From: Porphyromonadaceae bacterium
GTDB taxonomy: Bacteria; Bacteroidota; Bacteroidia; Bacteroidales; Dysgonomonadaceae
DNA: 64,000 nucleotides
NCBI GenBank assembly: GCA_021372865.1
Contig: JAJFTO010000003.1
Location: 1-64,000, forward strand
Reading direction: 5' to 3'
How positions within the stretch are numbered: the first letter of the stretch is position 1; each line of letters begins with the position of its first letter. Made by a program: the position numbers and the translations under genes. The notes beneath the pieces were generated by a model that saw only the letters and a list, made by a program, of their open reading frames with translations, had not been told where the DNA came from and did no database searches. This document shows positions 8,072 to 17,333 of the stretch, piece by piece.

Positions 8072-9433
8072 ATGAAAAGAAAATATATCGTCCCGTTATT
8101 AATCATTTATGCATGCATAGGAACAATGCAACTGTCGGCACAGACAAAATACAGCCTCGAAGATTGTAAAAAAATGGCTATTGAGAACAATCGTACAATA
8201 AAAAACAGCCGGTTGGAAATTGAAGCCGCAAAACAAACCAAAAAAAATGCCTTTACCAATTATTTCCCCAAAGTGAACGCAACCGGGATGGATGTTCGTT
8301 TTAATAATCCTTTAATTGAGTACACTATGCCGGGAGGCGACCTGCCGGTTTATGACGGCAACCCGGTCAACCTTCCGGTTGCAACTCAATTTGCGTATTT
8401 TCCGGGTATCTCGCTTTCATTGCTGGATAAGGCTGCTTTTGGTTCAATTACCGCCGTACAGCCTGTGTTTGCAGGAGGACGCATTATTACCGGTAATAAG
8501 CTGGCTCAACTGGGAGTGAACGTCAACAACAGCAGGTTTATATTGTCCAAAAGCGAAGTTCTGCTACGAACAGAGGAGCAATACTGGCTCATTGTTTCGC
8601 TAAACGAAAAGCTGAAAACCCTGCACATGATGGGAATGCTCCTCGACACCATTTATAAGCAGGCGGACGATGCCTGCCGGGTAGGATTGATAAACAGGAA
8701 CGATGTAATGAAGGTATCTATCAAACAAAGTGAAATGAGAATGAACCGGATGAAGCTCGAAAATGGGATTAAACTCGCATCGATGGCCTTTAGCCAATAT
8801 ATCGGACTGCCTTACGATTCGACCATGGTTCTGTCCGATACGCTTGTTATCGACCAAAATCCTTATGAGGTATATCTGGATGCCGGCCAGGCTTTGCTTC
8901 ACCGCGAGGAATATAAGTTGCTGAAAAAGAGCGTAGAAGCAGAAGAACTACAGACCCGGTTAAAGATCGGGGAGTATTTGCCTGAAGTAGGCGTTGGCAT
9001 AGGAGCAGTATACTATGATTATGCTTTCAGCAACAATAAAGGCACCTCCAATACAATGGTATTCGCATCTGTAAAGATTCCCATTTCCGATTGGTGGGGA
9101 GCTTCCCATACCATAAAAGAAAGGAAATACAAGGAACAAATTGCCCGGAACAATAGCCAAAATAACACGGAACTTCTTTTATTGCAAATTCAAAAAACAT
9201 GGAACGAACTTAATGAGGCATACAAGCAAATAGAAGTGGCCCATGAGACTATGATTCAGGCCGAAGAAAACCTGAGGATTAACAGCGATAATTACGAAAA
9301 CGGGATTGTAAATATTTCCGATATGCTCGAAGCACAGGCTATGCTCCAGCAGACAAAAGACGAGCTGACCGATGCCCGTTCGGGTTATAAAATTAAGCTT
9401 GTTACTTATTTACAGGTGACCGGACGGCATTAA
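8072..9433 (+). CDS. TolC-family outer membrane channel (system 1)
   Basis: This is the outer-membrane exit duct of the first RND system (453 aa). The signal peptide ends L-S-A with Gln24 as the expected first mature residue. Two repeated outer-membrane-efflux domains, rich in long amphipathic helices with Asn/Gln/Lys, follow the usual TolC pattern; Y-S-L-E-D-C opens the first repeat. It is transcribed with the adaptor and pump despite a 177-bp gap, and is followed by a strong symmetric hairpin. Confidence 0.88.
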   Translation: MKRKYIVPLLIIYACIGTMQLSAQTKYSLEDCKKMAIENNRTIKNSRLEIEAAKQTKKNAFTNYFPKVNATGMDVRFNNPLIEYTMPGGDLPVYDGNPVNLPVATQFAYFPGISLSLLDKAAFGSITAVQPVFAGGRIITGNKLAQLGVNVNNSRFILSKSEVLLRTEEQYWLIVSLNEKLKTLHMMGMLLDTIYKQADDACRVGLINRNDVMKVSIKQSEMRMNRMKLENGIKLASMAFSQYIGLPYDSTMVLSDTLVIDQNPYEVYLDAGQALLHREEYKLLKKSVEAEELQTRLKIGEYLPEVGVGIGAVYYDYAFSNNKGTSNTMVFASVKIPISDWWGASHTIKERKYKEQIARNNSQNNTELLLLQIQKTWNELNEAYKQIEVAHETMIQAEENLRINSDNYENGIVNISDMLEAQAMLQQTKDELTDARSGYKIKLVTYLQVTGRH

Positions 9434-9467
9434 GTTTTGTACAGGAAAAGGTCGCAATATGGGTCAA

Positions 9468-9498
9468 AACAGGTCGGACATTTTATGTCCGGCCTGTT
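9468..9498. terminator. Bidirectional hairpin between convergent operons
   Basis: AACAGGTCGGACA (9468-9480) pairs with TGTCCGGCCTGTT (9486-9498), giving a 13-bp stem with one G-T pair and a TTTTA loop. It lies midway between the 3' ends of the two convergent RND operons (9433 and 9537), where a shared terminator is expected. U-tracts are weak on both sides. Confidence 0.65.
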
Positions 9499-9536
9499 AT
9501 CCACCCTATTATATTAAAATATTCCTATCCTATTAT

Positions 9537-9830
9537 TCAGATCATATCCTCCACATTCCACACAAAGGCGCGCAGTCCGAGGTTGGCAGCATCTTCATCC
9601 TGCTCTTTCAGATACTTCAACAGCACAGCTACCTTGTCATCCTCCACCATGGTGAGGATGGCATTGTTAACCGAAGGCCAGGCGTGGGATCCATAGTGCG
9701 GAATACCATCACTGCTCCCCCTGCCGTAAACCTCTTTCCATGAGGTAAACCCGCGTATATTGAGCCTGCTCAGGTTGTCTACAATCAGATCGTAGTGGGC
9801 CTGGTCTAGTAAAATCATTACTGCTTTCAT
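9537..9830 (-). CDS. PII-like small protein at the end of RND operon 2
   Basis: This protein of about 98 aa opens with M-K-A-V-M-I-L-L-D-Q, a beta-alpha pattern like the PII/CutA ferredoxin-like fold. Such proteins form trimers that bind small ligands or metals. No T-loop signature of GlnB is evident, so nitrogen signalling is unlikely. An ATG eight codons upstream (9854) is possible; 9830 is chosen because the first beta strand begins there. It lies 85 bp after the second RND pump in the same direction. Small PII-like or DUF3240-type genes are known beside metal RND pumps in other phyla. A role in regulating the pump is inference. Confidence 0.6.
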   Translation of the reverse strand: MKAVMILLDQAHYDLIVDNLSRLNIRGFTSWKEVYGRGSSDGIPHYGSHAWPSVNNAILTMVEDDKVAVLLKYLKEQDEDAANLGLRAFVWNVEDMI

Positions 9831-9915
9831 AGGATTATTCTGTTTTTTTATCATGTATGAAACCCGCCGTAATCACTGACAATGGTGTAACCGATTACAG
9901 GCTCGTTTCATAGGA

Positions 9916-12900
9916 TTACATATTTATTTCGTTGTTGTTCAACAGCACCGCACGATGCTTCCTGCGTTTTCTGCGTACACCGAAGCCCGCCATGATGGAA
10001 TAGAGTGCCGGGATGAGGATCAGCGTGATGATGGTAGAGAAGGTCATACCACCGATGATGGAGACACCCAGTGACTGCCACATCTCAGAACCCTGACCGG
10101 TACCGATGGCCAGTGGTATCATCCCCAGGATGGTGGTGAGCGTGGTCATCAACACCGGACGTAGTCTTGATCGTCCTCCATGAACAACGGCCGTGATGAT
10201 GGACATCCCTCTCTCCCTGTTCAGGTTGATATAGTCGATTAGCACGATGGCATTCTTCACCACCATACCCACGAGCATGATCAGTCCCACAAATCCCATG
10301 ATACCGAGGGGTTCCCCGGTGAGGGAGAGCAACAGCAGAGACCCTGTGAATGCAAAGGGTACAGTGAGGATAATCATAAACGGATACGTGAGCGATTCGA
10401 ACTGTGATGCCAGTACAATATAAACCAGCAAAGAAACGATCATGAGCAACAGCGCCAGCTGTGAGAACGACTCCTGCTGATCTTCCATCGTTCCACTCAG
10501 TTCAATCTGTACACCCGGGGGGGTATCATACGCTGCCATCGCCGTGTTGACATCGGTCACCACCTCACTCAGCGCACGCCCGTAGATGGCTCCAGTAACC
10601 GTTACAATACGCTGGCGATCCTGACGGTCAATCTGCGGGAGGGTGGATGTCTCCACCACCCTGCCCAGGTCACGGATCCGTACACCCGTACCCATAGGGT
10701 TGTAGATAAGGATATTCTCAATATCTTCAATCGACTGGCGGTACTTCTCCTCATAACGCACGCGGATATCATACTCCTCACCTTCCTCACGGTACCGCGA
10801 CAGGGTGAGTCCGTTGATCCTGTTGCGGATCGCGTTGGCGGCGGTGTTCATGTTCAACCCGTTCAGGGCGAGCTTCTCGCGGTCGAACTGAATCTGGTAC
10901 TCCATCCGGTAATCTTTCCTGGTTATCGCGATATCCCGCAGGCCTTCCACCTCTTCCAGCTTCGATTTCAGGTCGCCAGCCACCTTGTCGGTGACGGACA
11001 GATCATAACCGAAAACATTCAGTTCCACATTGCTCCCACCGGTCATGCCCATGTCTCCACCACCGGGCATCACCTTGTAACGGTTGATCTCCGGCATGGC
11101 AGCCAGGTCCTGACGCATCTCGTCGGAGACATCATAGATGGTCTTCTGCCTGTTCTTTGCCTCTGTCAGTCGGATGGTATAGGTGATGATGTTGGAGGCG
11201 TTATCCTGCATCGCTGCCCAGGCATTATCCTCACTGGCGGCACCCACGCTGAGGGAGATGATCTCTATCTCCGGATATTTCTCTTTCATCTTTTCGGCGA
11301 TGCGGTGGCCCGTTTCACGGGCGATTTCCATGCGGGTACCGGTTGGCATCTCCACGGTGAGGGCGATATCGTTGTTATCCGATGCAGGCATAAACTCTGT
11401 CTTCAGTGTCACAACACTGATAGCCACACTCACCAAAAAAATGATGATCACCACTAACAGGGTTACCTTTCTCTTTCTTGCCACCCTGTTCACCAGATTT
11501 GCATAGCCGTGATCCAGTTTGTTCAGCAACGGCAGCACTTTTTTGTTATACCATTTGTCGAACCCGTTCATCTTCACATCCTTATTGCCGCGCATCATTT
11601 TGGCACTCATCATGGGGGTGAGTGTCAGGGCGATGATCAGTGAGAGTGAGATGATGATGGTGACCATCCAGCCCAGCTGTTTGAACATCACACCGGCAAA
11701 ACCGCCCACCATGGTCATGGGCAGGAACACCGCGATGATGGTCAGCGTAGAGGCTATCACAGAGAGCGACACCTCTTCCGTCCCGTAGACAGCAGCCTGT
11801 TTGGGTCGGCTCCCCCGCTCAATATGAGAGGTGATATTCTCTAGCACCACGATGGCATCATCCACCACCATACCGATCGTGATGGACAGCGCCGAGAGCG
11901 AGATGATGTTGATGGTGTTACCCGTCAGATAGAGATAGATGAACGATCCGATGAGCGAGATGGGGATGGTCACCATGATGATGATGGTAGCCCGCCAGCG
12001 CCCCAGGAAGAAGAGCACGATGATGCCCACGATGACCAGTGCCAGCAGGATGGTCTCCAGCAAGCTGTTGATGGAGACCTTCACATATTCGGAGGTATCC
12101 ATCACCGTCACCAGCTGAATATCGGGAGGGAGATTCTTCTGCAACTCGGGGAGCTGCTCCCTCACCGCGTCGGCAATCGCGACCGTATTGGCACCCGATT
12201 GCTTCTGCACGACGATGCTTGCACTCCGTTCCCCGTTGGTATAGTTCTCCTGTATGCGCGACTCAAGGGTGTCGCTGACAAAAGCCACATCGCGGAGATA
12301 GATGGCCCTGCCCTCATTATTGCCGATGATGATGTCGTTCAGTTCGCTGCTGTTCTGGTACTCTCCTTCCAGACGCAGCATATAGGTCTGGGAACCGATA
12401 TCGAAGTTACCCGCCGGCACATTCACGTTCTCGGTGGCGATCACCTGTGCGATCTGCTCGAGCGAGATATTGTATGCTTCCAGTTTCTCCGGGATCACGT
12501 TCACCTGCACCTCACGCTGGGGTGCTCCTGCCACGGAAACGGTACCTACTCCGGGCACGCGGTTGAGCGGGTTGGCCACCTGTTCATCCAGGATCTTGTA
12601 CAAAGCGCCTGCACTCTCCTTGGCCGTGGCGGAGAGGATGATCACCGGTATCATATCGGAGCTGAACTTCAGGATCATGGGATCCTCTGTTCCCTCGGGA
12701 AGGAATCCCGAGATCATGTCCACCTTGTCGCGCACATCGTTCATCACTGCGTTCATGTCGGTGCCGAAGTCGAACTCCAGCATGATCATCGACATCCCGT
12801 CGCGCGACTGAGAGGTAATCTCTTTCAATTTCTCTGTCGTATTCAGCACATCTTCCAGCGGACGGGTCACGTTTTCTTCCACGTCCTGCGCACCTGCGCC

Positions 12901-13056
12901 GGAATAGGTGGTCATCACTGACACCATATTCAGGTCGATGTTCGGGTAAAGGTCGATGGGCAGCTGCCTGTAAAACAACAGCCCGATTAAGACAACACCA
13001 ATAAATATCAGCGATGTTCCCACGGGATTTTTCACCGCAGATTCATATATTTTCAT
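9916..13056 (-). CDS. RND efflux pump, HAE1 type (system 2)
   Basis: This is the inner-membrane pump of the second tripartite exporter (1046 aa). It has the standard relay residues: Asp399-Asp400 in TM4 (G-M-V-V-D-D-A-I) and Lys in TM10 (G-M-V-V-K-N-A-I). The first TM lies at about 12-30. The N-terminal A-V-K-N-P-V and the Q-S-R-D-G motif at 83-87 are usual for Bacteroidetes HAE1 pumps that export drugs, dyes or bile-type detergents. It is the fourth gene of a tetR-tolC-adaptor-pump-PII operon, and its DNA looks richer in G+C than that of system 1. Confidence 0.94.
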   Translation of the reverse strand: MKIYESAVKNPVGTSLIFIGVVLIGLLFYRQLPIDLYPNIDLNMVSVMTTYSGAGAQDVEENVTRPLEDVLNTTEKLKEITSQSRDGMSMIMLEFDFGTDMNAVMNDVRDKVDMISGFLPEGTEDPMILKFSSDMIPVIILSATAKESAGALYKILDEQVANPLNRVPGVGTVSVAGAPQREVQVNVIPEKLEAYNISLEQIAQVIATENVNVPAGNFDIGSQTYMLRLEGEYQNSSELNDIIIGNNEGRAIYLRDVAFVSDTLESRIQENYTNGERSASIVVQKQSGANTVAIADAVREQLPELQKNLPPDIQLVTVMDTSEYVKVSINSLLETILLALVIVGIIVLFFLGRWRATIIIMVTIPISLIGSFIYLYLTGNTINIISLSALSITIGMVVDDAIVVLENITSHIERGSRPKQAAVYGTEEVSLSVIASTLTIIAVFLPMTMVGGFAGVMFKQLGWMVTIIISLSLIIALTLTPMMSAKMMRGNKDVKMNGFDKWYNKKVLPLLNKLDHGYANLVNRVARKRKVTLLVVIIIFLVSVAISVVTLKTEFMPASDNNDIALTVEMPTGTRMEIARETGHRIAEKMKEKYPEIEIISLSVGAASEDNAWAAMQDNASNIITYTIRLTEAKNRQKTIYDVSDEMRQDLAAMPEINRYKVMPGGGDMGMTGGSNVELNVFGYDLSVTDKVAGDLKSKLEEVEGLRDIAITRKDYRMEYQIQFDREKLALNGLNMNTAANAIRNRINGLTLSRYREEGEEYDIRVRYEEKYRQSIEDIENILIYNPMGTGVRIRDLGRVVETSTLPQIDRQDRQRIVTVTGAIYGRALSEVVTDVNTAMAAYDTPPGVQIELSGTMEDQQESFSQLALLLMIVSLLVYIVLASQFESLTYPFMIILTVPFAFTGSLLLLSLTGEPLGIMGFVGLIMLVGMVVKNAIVLIDYINLNRERGMSIITAVVHGGRSRLRPVLMTTLTTILGMIPLAIGTGQGSEMWQSLGVSIIGGMTFSTIITLILIPALYSIMAGFGVRRKRRKHRAVLLNNNEINM

Positions 13057-13112
13057 ATTTTTTTTTCTTTAACCGGTTCTCAATCTCTTCTCTGCATGTT
13101 ATGCCCCACAAA

Positions 13113-14135
13113 TTATTTTATCACTTCCACTTCTGTGCCGTCCACCAGACCCGACTGGCCCTCCACGATCACCTTGTCGCCGGCCTGTAGTCCGGATACG
13201 ATCTCATATTTGTCTTCGAGGCGCACACCCAGTTGTACAAGCGTGTAGACAGCCTTGCCGTCTTTCTCTACGAAAACATAGCGGTCGTTGGAACCCACCT
13301 GTTTCAGTACCGCCCGGTCACTCAGTAGTGGCCGGTCGTGGGTACCAAAATTCATTTTTACACGGGCAAACATGCCGGGACGCAGTCGCTGGTTGGCGTT
13401 GGCTACGGTAATCTCCACGGGGAAAGTATGCGAAACCGGGTCGAGTGTGGGATAAATGAGTGATACCTTGCCTTTGAAGGTTTCGCTGCCCAGTGCATCC
13501 ACCTGTACCTCCACCGGCATTCCATTTTCCACGCGACTGTAGAACGACTCGGACACGTTGACTTTCACCTTGACGGGGTTCATGGTCTCAATGGTGAGAA
13601 TGGGTAGCTGTCCCGCCACATCACCCGGATCGTAATTGCGGGCCGTCACCACGCCACTCACCGGGCTGGTGAGGGTGGTATTTTCTCCCAGGTTAGCCAG
13701 GGCCGTCTCAGCCACGTCGAGTTGTGTCCTGGCCTGATCGAGCTGTTGTTTGGATATGCCTCCCACCTCGAATAGTTCTTTGTAACGTTCGTAATCTCTT
13801 TTCAGTGTAGCCACCTGCGTCTTCTGCTGGGAGAAGGTTGCTGCATCCATAGCTACCACTGCCTGTCCCTGACGCACCTGGGAACCTACATCCACGTATA
13901 TTTTCCGAATACGTCCTCCCATGGCAGGAGCAATATTGTTTACCTTGTCGGCCTCCACCGTAGCAGTAAACGTGGCGTCCTGGTTGACCGGCACGACCTG
14001 TACTGTTTCCACACGTACTTTTTTTGTTTTCGCAGCTTCATTTTCAGAACTCGCGCTGCGGTCTGATCCCCCGCAGGAAGCAAGCAATGCTGCTGCCAAT
14101 AAAGGAGTAATTCTCAATAAGCTTTTTTGTATCAT
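13113..14135 (-). CDS. RND efflux periplasmic adaptor lipoprotein (system 2)
   Basis: This is a membrane fusion protein of 340 aa with a signal ending in the lipobox LASC and therefore probably lipid-anchored. A barrel-sandwich motif (V-D-V-G-S-Q-V-R-Q-G-Q) is followed by a short coiled-coil hairpin near 95-140, the second lipoyl half (L-T-S-P-V-S-G-V-V) and a beta-barrel with R-P-G-M-F-A. It pairs with the pump 56 bp downstream and the TolC protein upstream. Confidence 0.92.
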   Translation of the reverse strand: MIQKSLLRITPLLAAALLASCGGSDRSASSENEAAKTKKVRVETVQVVPVNQDATFTATVEADKVNNIAPAMGGRIRKIYVDVGSQVRQGQAVVAMDAATFSQQKTQVATLKRDYERYKELFEVGGISKQQLDQARTQLDVAETALANLGENTTLTSPVSGVVTARNYDPGDVAGQLPILTIETMNPVKVKVNVSESFYSRVENGMPVEVQVDALGSETFKGKVSLIYPTLDPVSHTFPVEITVANANQRLRPGMFARVKMNFGTHDRPLLSDRAVLKQVGSNDRYVFVEKDGKAVYTLVQLGVRLEDKYEIVSGLQAGDKVIVEGQSGLVDGTEVEVIK

Positions 14136-14219
14136 ATGATTATCTGTATGTTGTTTTAAATTGGGTTTATCAATCAGTTTTTATTTATGCTTGTCTTGAT
14201 CCTTTGTCGTGACCCTGAA

Positions 14220-15680
14220 TCAATCCAGTTGTACAGGCGCAATATCATATCCGAGCACTTTTTCCATATCTGATTTTGCTGCCAGATAGTCGTAGATGGC
14301 ATTGCGGTATTGAAGCTCTGCATTCAGTACGGCCAGTGCCGCTGCATTTACATCCACAATGGTACCCATGCCGGTCTCATACCGCTTCAGCGTGATCTCG
14401 TGTCCCTTGCGGGCCTGTGCTATTGAGGACTGCGTAGCGACCACCTGTTCGATACTTTTGTTGATCAGATCATAATTGTTCCTGATCGACAGCTTTAATC
14501 CGCGTTCCACATCCTTGCGCTGCTCACGTAACTGAAAGAGCTGCACTTCGGACTGTTTCAGGTTGTGATAACGTTGTCCCCCGTTGAAGAGAGGAATCTG
14601 TAGTGTCACACCCAGCATAGAATAGGGATCCCAGCGATAGTTACCGAACCGGAAGTCGTTGTTCTGACTCATGTAGGTCCAATTGAAGCTGGAGACCAGC
14701 GTGGGAGAAAATTGAAGCTTCTGCATCTCAAAAGCGTTTCTGGCCTGTTCCGCCTGCAGATCGAACTGCTTGATATCACTGTTGTTAATGAGTGAGGTAT
14801 CGGCCGGAATGATGGCATCGAACATGGTTGCCTCGTAATCGTCAAGTGAGCCCATCACTTTCAGCGGCATCTCTCCGTCAATGCCCATCAACATCTTCAG
14901 CTGCATCTCGGCAATCTTCATCATGTTTTCCGATTGCAGGATGTTGGGAATAAGGCTCTTCAAGCGTACATCGGCGGTAATCACATCATATTCGGCCACT
15001 ACACCCTGATTAAAACGGTTACGAATATTTTCGAGATTGATGGAATCAGTCTCGTAGGTCTTTTTTAGCACCGCATAGCTGTCCTGTGCGAGTAGCAGGC
15101 TGAAGTAGGATTTTTTTACCTGGTTTATCAGATCGATGCGCGACGAACGTGCCTTTTCCATGGCCAAGCGGATATCCACCTCGCTCATCTGGATGTTCTT
15201 CCAGAGGGAGGGCATCACGATGGGAAGGTTTACGTTGAGGCCTGCCGACCAGACATTAAAGCGTCCCATTTGAATTCCTTCACCGGATGTCTCCGAGCCA
15301 CCGCCCATCATCTTGCCCAGTACCTCCATGATCTGTAGCTCTTCTGGAGTATATTGCGTAGGATCTATATCTCCGCCAAAGCCAAAGCCTTCATCAAAAT
15401 AGACGGTCTGCCGTCTGATGGCCCTCTGATATTGTCCGATAACATCGAGTTGCGGCAGCAATGCACCATAGGCCGATTTCTTCGCGAATTGCTTCTTGGT
15501 GATCTCCATATCGGCTACCTTGACGGTGGGATTCTCGCTCAGAGCGATATTGAGCGCCGTCGGCAGATCCACCCGCAGGCTGTCGGACTGTTGAGCCGAT
15601 ATGGTAAACAACGCCGTCAACCCAAACACAAGGAAGACGAAACGCTTGATTATTTGTGATTTATTCATTTCTTTCTTCAT
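14220..15680 (-). CDS. TolC-family outer membrane channel (system 2)
   Basis: This is an outer-membrane duct of 486 aa. The signal peptide ends I-S-A with Gln30 next, the Q-after-A pattern seen in other secreted proteins of this window. Two OEP domains follow. The insert at about residues 100-130 is rich in Gly, Glu and Met and has no obvious counterpart in the system 1 channel. Its start codon is one base past the stop of the TetR gene, so the two are transcribed and probably translated together. Confidence 0.9.
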   Translation of the reverse strand: MKKEMNKSQIIKRFVFLVFGLTALFTISAQQSDSLRVDLPTALNIALSENPTVKVADMEITKKQFAKKSAYGALLPQLDVIGQYQRAIRRQTVYFDEGFGFGGDIDPTQYTPEELQIMEVLGKMMGGGSETSGEGIQMGRFNVWSAGLNVNLPIVMPSLWKNIQMSEVDIRLAMEKARSSRIDLINQVKKSYFSLLLAQDSYAVLKKTYETDSINLENIRNRFNQGVVAEYDVITADVRLKSLIPNILQSENMMKIAEMQLKMLMGIDGEMPLKVMGSLDDYEATMFDAIIPADTSLINNSDIKQFDLQAEQARNAFEMQKLQFSPTLVSSFNWTYMSQNNDFRFGNYRWDPYSMLGVTLQIPLFNGGQRYHNLKQSEVQLFQLREQRKDVERGLKLSIRNNYDLINKSIEQVVATQSSIAQARKGHEITLKRYETGMGTIVDVNAAALAVLNAELQYRNAIYDYLAAKSDMEKVLGYDIAPVQLD

Positions 15681-15681
15681 T

Positions 15682-16299
15682 TTATATTTTATTTTTAGCT
15701 TTTTGCTGTTCTAAATATGCATCGATAATTTTTATTCCTTTTTCGGTCAGGATGCCTCGTACAAAGTTGATCATCATTGTATAAAAGAGTTCTGAAAAAG
15801 TAAACAACGGCTTTTCAAGAGAGGTTGCACGAATGTAAATATAGGTACTTTGTTCAACCAGAAAGGCAGAGACTTCAACATTCAGATCTTCTCTGACATA
15901 TCCCTGTTCAATACCCTTCTGTAGAAACTTAACCATAAATTCCTTGTTTTTTTCTTTATCAGTCTCAATATACAAGTTGGCTTCCGGATAATACTTATGA
16001 ATGTCTTCGAAAAATTTTGTGTTACAAATGGGAGTGGACTGCTGTATTTCGATGATTTTAATAAAAATTTCCACCACATTGCTTTTGTCGGATGTCAGCG
16101 AGTCGAAAACTTTCCTTCGTTCTTCTTTGAGACTGACAAGCAAGGACATCAGTATCTCCTCCTTGTCTTTAAAATTTTCGTAAATGGTTCTCTTTGAGAT
16201 ACCCAGTGAAGAAGCCAGTTCATCCATCGACACACTTTTTATCCCATACTGGTAGAACAGGTCTCCCGCTTTTGCAATGATTCTTTCTTTAATCTCCAT
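15682..16299 (-). CDS. TetR-family transcriptional regulator of efflux system 2
   Basis: This is a 205-aa regulator with an N-terminal TetR helix-turn-helix (about residues 8-52; S-M-D-E-L-A-S-S-L-G-I-S-K-R-T-I-Y is the recognition region) and an all-helical ligand-binding half. It is the first gene of the efflux operon and so is expected to repress itself and the pump until a pump substrate binds. The stop codon is separated from the tolC start by one base. The ligand is unknown. Confidence 0.92.
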   Translation of the reverse strand: MEIKERIIAKAGDLFYQYGIKSVSMDELASSLGISKRTIYENFKDKEEILMSLLVSLKEERRKVFDSLTSDKSNVVEIFIKIIEIQQSTPICNTKFFEDIHKYYPEANLYIETDKEKNKEFMVKFLQKGIEQGYVREDLNVEVSAFLVEQSTYIYIRATSLEKPLFTFSELFYTMMINFVRGILTEKGIKIIDAYLEQQKAKNKI

Positions 16300-16319
16300 G
16301 TAGTGTATTTAAAAACGCA

Positions 16320-16327
16320 CAAAGGTA
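16320..16327 (-). promoter_or_regulatory. -7 promoter box for the tetR-efflux operon
   Basis: TACCTTTG on the minus strand, 20 bases upstream of the tetR ATG. A TTTG box at standard spacing is not evident. Confidence 0.5.
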
Positions 16328-16448
16328 AAACACAAAACCCAAAACATCATATTAGTTTTCTTAGTTTTAACATACTTTACAATAAGATTTTGTTACAAAT
16401 TTTATATCCTATTCTTTATCTGTAGTTTATTTAAATAATAAAAATGAA

Positions 16449-17297
16449 TCACAGATTCAGTATCGATCGCAACGCTTTATATCCCGATACGCTGGCCCTG
16501 ATTTTGTCACCATTTTTTAGTGTAAGTATCTGACTCTGCTTTTCGTAGAGTTCGATACGCAGTATTTTTTCCACATTGACAATATAGGAGCGGTGTACCC
16601 GTACGAATTGTGCCCGGGGCAGACTGGTCTCGAAATACTTCATTGTCTCTTCTTTCAAATAAGCATGCTGTTCGGTCACAATTTGTACATAATCTCCGTC
16701 TGACTGAATATATACAATATCGGGAACAAGAATCACATGTATTTTTTGCCCCACCTTGACTGCCACCCTCTCCAGGTCGACCTCGAGTGCATGATCATTC
16801 ACCGGTAGCGACATGGCTGCTGTTTCACCGCTTATTTCACCTTCATCCATGTCGGCATCTTCTTCACTCTCCACTTTCCTGTTCACAATCTGCATATGTA
16901 TCAAGAGGGCAAAAATCACATACAACAACGCTCCAATGAAGACAACTGCAGGAATCAGAATTTTTATTTCCGCGATTTGTTCTCTTTTAAAAACGAGGTG
17001 AGAAGTGAGAAATTCCGTCAGTACCCACACAATGACGAACAAGATACCGATTGCCAGATAATTAATAAACCGCTGGTAAACCCCCAGCCTCACATAGTTG
17101 GAAGAGGGAACGACGATGCTCAGCAGCCATCCCATGCCTGCAAGTGCCAACGCGTCGATAAAGCTTTTCAGAAAAACCGGACCAAAAGAAAATGAGACCA
17201 GGGGAAACAGTGCCAGCGCCTGCATCAGTGCGTAAAACATAACCAGTGTAATGGTAGGAAGCAACCGCAGAGATATGTATGTCAGGGAGGTTTTCAT
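16449..17297 (-). CDS. Membrane-anchored LytTR DNA-binding protein
   Basis: This 282-aa protein has four predicted transmembrane segments in its first 130 residues and a C-terminal LytTR DNA-binding domain (about 185-280). Recognisable are V-Y-I-Q-S-D-G-D-Y-V, an F-V-R-V-H-R-S-Y-I-V-N core and a K-N-G-D-K-I segment. There is no receiver or kinase domain, so it should act as a one-component regulator that reads DNA from the membrane. It lies 36 bp after a LiaF-like envelope protein in the same direction. Sensing of envelope stress with that partner is inference. Confidence 0.85.
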   Translation of the reverse strand: MKTSLTYISLRLLPTITLVMFYALMQALALFPLVSFSFGPVFLKSFIDALALAGMGWLLSIVVPSSNYVRLGVYQRFINYLAIGILFVIVWVLTEFLTSHLVFKREQIAEIKILIPAVVFIGALLYVIFALLIHMQIVNRKVESEEDADMDEGEISGETAAMSLPVNDHALEVDLERVAVKVGQKIHVILVPDIVYIQSDGDYVQIVTEQHAYLKEETMKYFETSLPRAQFVRVHRSYIVNVEKILRIELYEKQSQILTLKNGDKIRASVSGYKALRSILNL

Positions 17298-17333
17298 TCT
17301 TTTTCCGGAATTGGCTTACCACGCTTTCTCCAC

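Noticed and set aside
12199..12921. 240-codon open frame on the plus strand, rich in His, Asp and Gly
   Set aside because: It lies wholly antisense to the conserved RND pump gene and has no domain or membrane pattern; it is a shadow of the opposite frame.
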